Part shown: positions 8,455 through 10,621 of the stretch, piece after piece | Layout of the letters: every line of letters starts with the position of its first letter | How positions within the stretch are numbered: position 1 is the first letter of the stretch | Assembly (NCBI GenBank): GCA_041642635.1 | Contig: JBEPWB010000040.1 | Span: 1 to 10,621, forward strand | Length of the DNA stretch: 10,621 bases | Source of the DNA: JAAZVM01 sp041642635 | GTDB lineage: Bacteria > Patescibacteriota > Gracilibacteria > BD1-5 > UBA6164 | Direction: 5' to 3' | Translations under genes and position numbers: made by a program | Notes under the pieces: model-generated | The model's database searches: none | What the model saw: the letters and a program-made list of their open reading frames with translations, nothing else | Told to the model about the DNA's origin: nothing

Positions 8455-8915
8455 TCTTGATTATTATTTCATGATCAAAATATTTTTTCTCTTTCCTCAT
8501 TCAAAAAAGATATTGCCTTATGAGGATTTGGTACATACCAAAATTCCCTAACTTCATCTCTTTGTTGTTCTAAAACTAGAATTCAATATCATAGTAGATT
8601 TGGCATAATTCAATTACAAAAAGTATCTAATTTTGTAATTTTATGCAAATCTACTATCTCTACATTATCTGTTCATAAAAGGCTAGATTTTATAACAATA
8701 ATCTGTTGTTTATAAAATATTATCAAATTATTATAATATTTTATATAATACATAATTAGCTTTAAAAAAGCGTAATTAAGTGTCAAAAAAGCCAAAGGAA
8801 AAATTATAAAAGTAGTTACTTCTTGTCAAAAAGTATCTCAAAAAAAGACTCAAATAAAATAAAAACAAATAGAGATAGATAAAAATAATCAAAATTTTAT
8901 ATACTTAAAAAGCAT
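8436..8915 (-). CDS. Membrane protein with bacterial PH-like domain
   Basis: The product is 159 residues. Two hydrophobic segments (about 7-25 and 33-55) form an N-terminal membrane hairpin, followed by a cytoplasmic domain (about 60-140) with the strand pattern of bacterial PH-like domains (bPH/YdbS type): IIVIKSS, TDNVEIVDLHKITKLD, GYGILVLEQ and a VPNPHKAISFL end helix. The tail is polar and acidic (GNNNQEKSETD). Such domains in bacteria mostly have unknown roles, often at the membrane. Ten or so glycines, many in the membrane part, are TGA codons. Its ATG at 8915 lies inside the end of the upstream gene with an 11-base overlap, so the two are translationally coupled and probably work together. 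The domain assignment is by pattern and is moderately secure. Confidence 0.75.
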
Positions 8916-9195
8916 TGTTATCCAATGTCTCCTGATCATCACGTAATCATACTTGTGGTAATAGCTCATTTTCTGTAAAAGTTATCAAAACTAAACTAGA
9001 AAGAAAAAATAAAACAATAAAAATAACAATCATTCTTCTTCTAATTATTCTATAACCCCTTGATAGAGATTTAATTCAAGTGTTCTGCATATGTCTACGA
9101 CTCAAGTTTTTGAGTCTTTTAATTATTGCAATATAACAAACAATTAAAATAATCAAATACAAAACAATATAAATAATAACCATAATTATTGTCAT
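8905..9195 (-). CDS. Small two-helix membrane protein with basic linker
   Basis: The product is 96 residues and I do not recognise the family. Layout: a long hydrophobic N-terminal helix (about 3-25); a strongly basic segment (26-54) containing KRLKNLSRRH and YRIIRRR; a second hydrophobic helix (about 55-73); and an acidic C-terminal tail (TFTENELLPQVGLRDDQE). By the positive-inside rule the basic loop should be cytoplasmic with both ends outside. The basic loop could contact membrane lipid, nucleic acid or the partner protein, but nothing decides this. The ATG at 9195 is preceded by an in-frame TAA six bases upstream; codon 5 is a second ATG. Its last 11 bases overlap the PH-like gene. Confidence 0.72.
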
Positions 9196-9349
9196 TAATT
9201 ATTAACTAAAAAAATTATACTTAGTTATCAAAATAAATCAATAAAAATTGTTTTTGTATGATTATAGAGAAAACATTAATAAAAATCTTTTAAAAATATA
9301 TTTTTAATGTATAATAAAGTTAAGAAAAAATAAAATTTAAAAAAATAAA
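9196..9349. promoter_or_regulatory. Divergent promoter region with an 18-base palindrome
   Basis: This gap lies between the starts of the minus-strand membrane module and the + strand glycosyltransferase. A TATAAT at 9310-9315 is a plausible -10 box for the glycosyltransferase-hrcA transcript, 34 bases before the ATG. Just upstream is a perfect palindrome, TTAAAAATATATTTTTAA, at 9290-9307, which covers part of the expected -35/spacer region and could be an operator, though a pure A/T palindrome may be chance. No CIRCE-type HrcA operator (TTAGCACTC with inverted copy) is present. No Shine-Dalgarno precedes the ATG at 9350. Confidence 0.4.
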
Positions 9350-10426
9350 ATGAAAATAGGTATAGATTTAAGATTTATTAGCGATGAATTGTATTCAAAA
9401 TTTGCAATAGAACTTGTTAATTCAATTATAAATAATAATCTAGAAAAAAAATATATTTTATATTTGAATAACGATATAAACATAATTAATTATTCTAACG
9501 TAGAGAAAAAAATTATAAATATAGAAAACTGAAGCTTTTCTGAACAATTCAAATTTTTAAAAATTTTAAAAGAAGACAAAAATAATTCTATGATTTTTTT
9601 TAATCAATATAAACCAATTTTTTACAGATGAGATTATATAACTATTATTGGATCATTAAAAGAAATTTATTATATGAATTTTAATTCACGCATAAAAAAA
9701 ATAAAATTTTTATTTTTGATGGAAAATAATTTGAATCATGCAAGAAATACAATTTGTTTAGATAAAAATACAAAAAACGAACTCATAGAAAAATATAATA
9801 TAAAGGAAGAAAAAATAAAAATAATTAATGGTTTTTTTCCAAAAAATGAAACAAAAAGAGAAGAAAACCATGTAGAAGTAAATATAAAAAATAAATTTTT
9901 AATAAAAAATGATTTTATAATTTATTCTGGGTGAGATTCTATAGAAAAAAATTACGAAAAATTAATTTTAGTGCTAGATAAACTAAAAAAAGACGAGATA
10001 GAAATAGATTTAATTTTTTTGTGAAATAATATTGCTAAAAATATTACTCTTAGAAATCATATAATTGATTTAAAATTAGAAAAAAATGTTTTTTTTCTAG
10101 GTTCTCCGGACATTGAAACAAAAAAATATTTATATAAAGAAGCACTTTTTACAATTTTTCCTAGTTTTTATGAAACTTTTCCATTTAGATTAGCAGAGCC
10201 TGTTTATTTTTGAACAAATATTTTATCTTCAAACCTAAAAAATATCAGAAAAATTTTTTGAGAAAAAATAACTTATTTTTCGCCAATTTCTGTTAATAGT
10301 ATTTATAAAGTTGTAAAAGATTTTATTATAAATAATAAAAAATGAGAATATATTGATTATTCAGATATAAAACAAAAATATTCTCTTGAAAAAACTAGCA
10401 ATCAATTATTAGAAATAATAGAATAA
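9350..10426 (+). CDS. GT4-type (GT-B fold) glycosyltransferase
   Basis: The product is 358 residues, a normal length for family GT4. These enzymes move a sugar from a nucleotide donor to an acceptor in making surface polysaccharide, glycolipid or glycoprotein. The N-terminus MKIGIDLRFI is typical of the acceptor-side domain. The C-terminal donor-binding domain shows FIIYSGGDSIEKNYEKLI, IFLGNN, NVFFLGSPD, and the E-X7-E motif in FYETFPFRLAEP (E275 and E283), followed by FGTNILSSN. Seven of twelve glycines are TGA codons, which breaks the gene up under the standard code. The middle part is very rich in Lys, Asn and Ile and diverges from common GT4 proteins, so substrate cannot be inferred. The hrcA start lies four bases after its stop, suggesting one transcript. 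Confidence 0.85.
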
Positions 10427-10430
10427 AAAA

Positions 10431-10621
10431 ATGTTAAATCAAAGAAATATAGAAATATTAAAAATTATAGTTTTAGAATATATCGAAACAGGCTGAGTTC
10501 TGTGAAGTAAAATGCTACTACAAAAATATGATTTATGAGTTTCAAGTGCTACAGTTAGAAATGATATGGCAAAATTAGAAAGCTTAGAACTAGTTTTTCA
10601 ACCATATAATTCAGCCTGAAG
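10431..10621 (+). CDS. hrcA: Heat-inducible transcription repressor HrcA, N-terminal part (truncated by window end)
   Basis: The first 63 codons are visible. They match the N-terminal winged helix-turn-helix of HrcA, the repressor that binds CIRCE operators before groE and dnaK operons and is released on heat stress: NIEILKIIVLEYIETGG, then GSKMLLQKYDLGVSSATVRN and DMAKLESLELV. The family's usual PHTSAGR box reads PYNSAG here, so two commonly conserved positions (His, Thr) are replaced by Tyr and Asn. At least four Gly are TGA. The gene begins four bases after the glycosyltransferase stop, with only A residues between. In many bacteria hrcA heads a grpE-dnaK-dnaJ operon; that would lie beyond the window. 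Confidence 0.9.

Noticed and set aside
8969..8983. LPQVG in the tail of the small membrane protein as a second sorting signal
   Set aside because: Fourth position is Val rather than Thr and no membrane helix or basic tail follows.
9099..9116. Hairpin GACTCAA/TTGAGTC followed by T's on the + strand, a possible terminator
   Set aside because: It lies inside the coding region of the small membrane protein and no + strand gene ends before it.
9350..9934. Two separate short genes (9350-9532 and 9674-9934), or a decayed glycosyltransferase
   Set aside because: The apparent breaks are in-frame TGA codons. Read as Gly they give one continuous 358-residue GT4-type protein with an intact E-X7-E motif.

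Overview
This window comes from a very AT-rich bacterial genome that reads UGA as glycine. The protein families are only intact when in-frame TGA codons are translated as Gly: the PilB Walker A loop, the RecQ TGGGKS loop, the MnmA SGGVDS loop and the ZIP HNFPEG motif all contain TGA at invariant glycine positions. All twelve gene ends visible here use TAA. This is genetic code 25, known from Candidate Phyla Radiation bacteria of the Absconditabacteria (SR1) and Gracilibacteria (BD1-5). A standard-code reading shatters almost every gene in the window. No clear Shine-Dalgarno sequence precedes any of the starts; they sit behind A/T-rich leaders.

Layout, left to right. (1) 1-1910, cell surface: the 3' end of an unrecognised + strand gene; a minus-strand secreted protein with signal peptide, FN3 domain, Ig-like domain, acidic linker and a C-terminal LPQTG-P/membrane/RR sorting signal (285-1226); and, divergent from it, a + strand type IV pilin or pseudopilin (1329-1877). 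(2) 1930-3967, minus strand: the pilus assembly ATPase PilB (2636-3967) followed by two small unrecognised genes that probably share its transcript. (3) 4057-6366, minus strand: a RecQ helicase with a zinc site, an extra segment before it and a C-terminal helix-turn-helix. (4) 6477-7280, + strand: a ZIP-family metal transporter. (5) 7316-8368, minus strand: the tRNA 2-thiouridylase MnmA. (6) 8436-9195, minus strand: two overlapping membrane-protein genes, the second with a bacterial PH-like domain. (7) 9350-10621, + strand: a GT4-type glycosyltransferase followed after 4 bases by the start of hrcA, which runs off the window.

Genes are tightly packed. The gaps between genes are 160 bases or less and hold divergent promoter regions or A-tract/stem/T-tract hairpins that serve as terminators, several apparently for both strands. 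I see no tRNA, rRNA, CRISPR array, insertion sequence or prophage gene.

Working together: the pilin, PilB and the LPxTG-type FN3 protein form a plausible surface and attachment set. This fits the host-attached or predatory habit known for relatives in these phyla, but that link is inference. The rest is mostly housekeeping (repair, tRNA modification, metal uptake, heat-shock control), plus the unexplained two-gene membrane module and the two small genes behind pilB.
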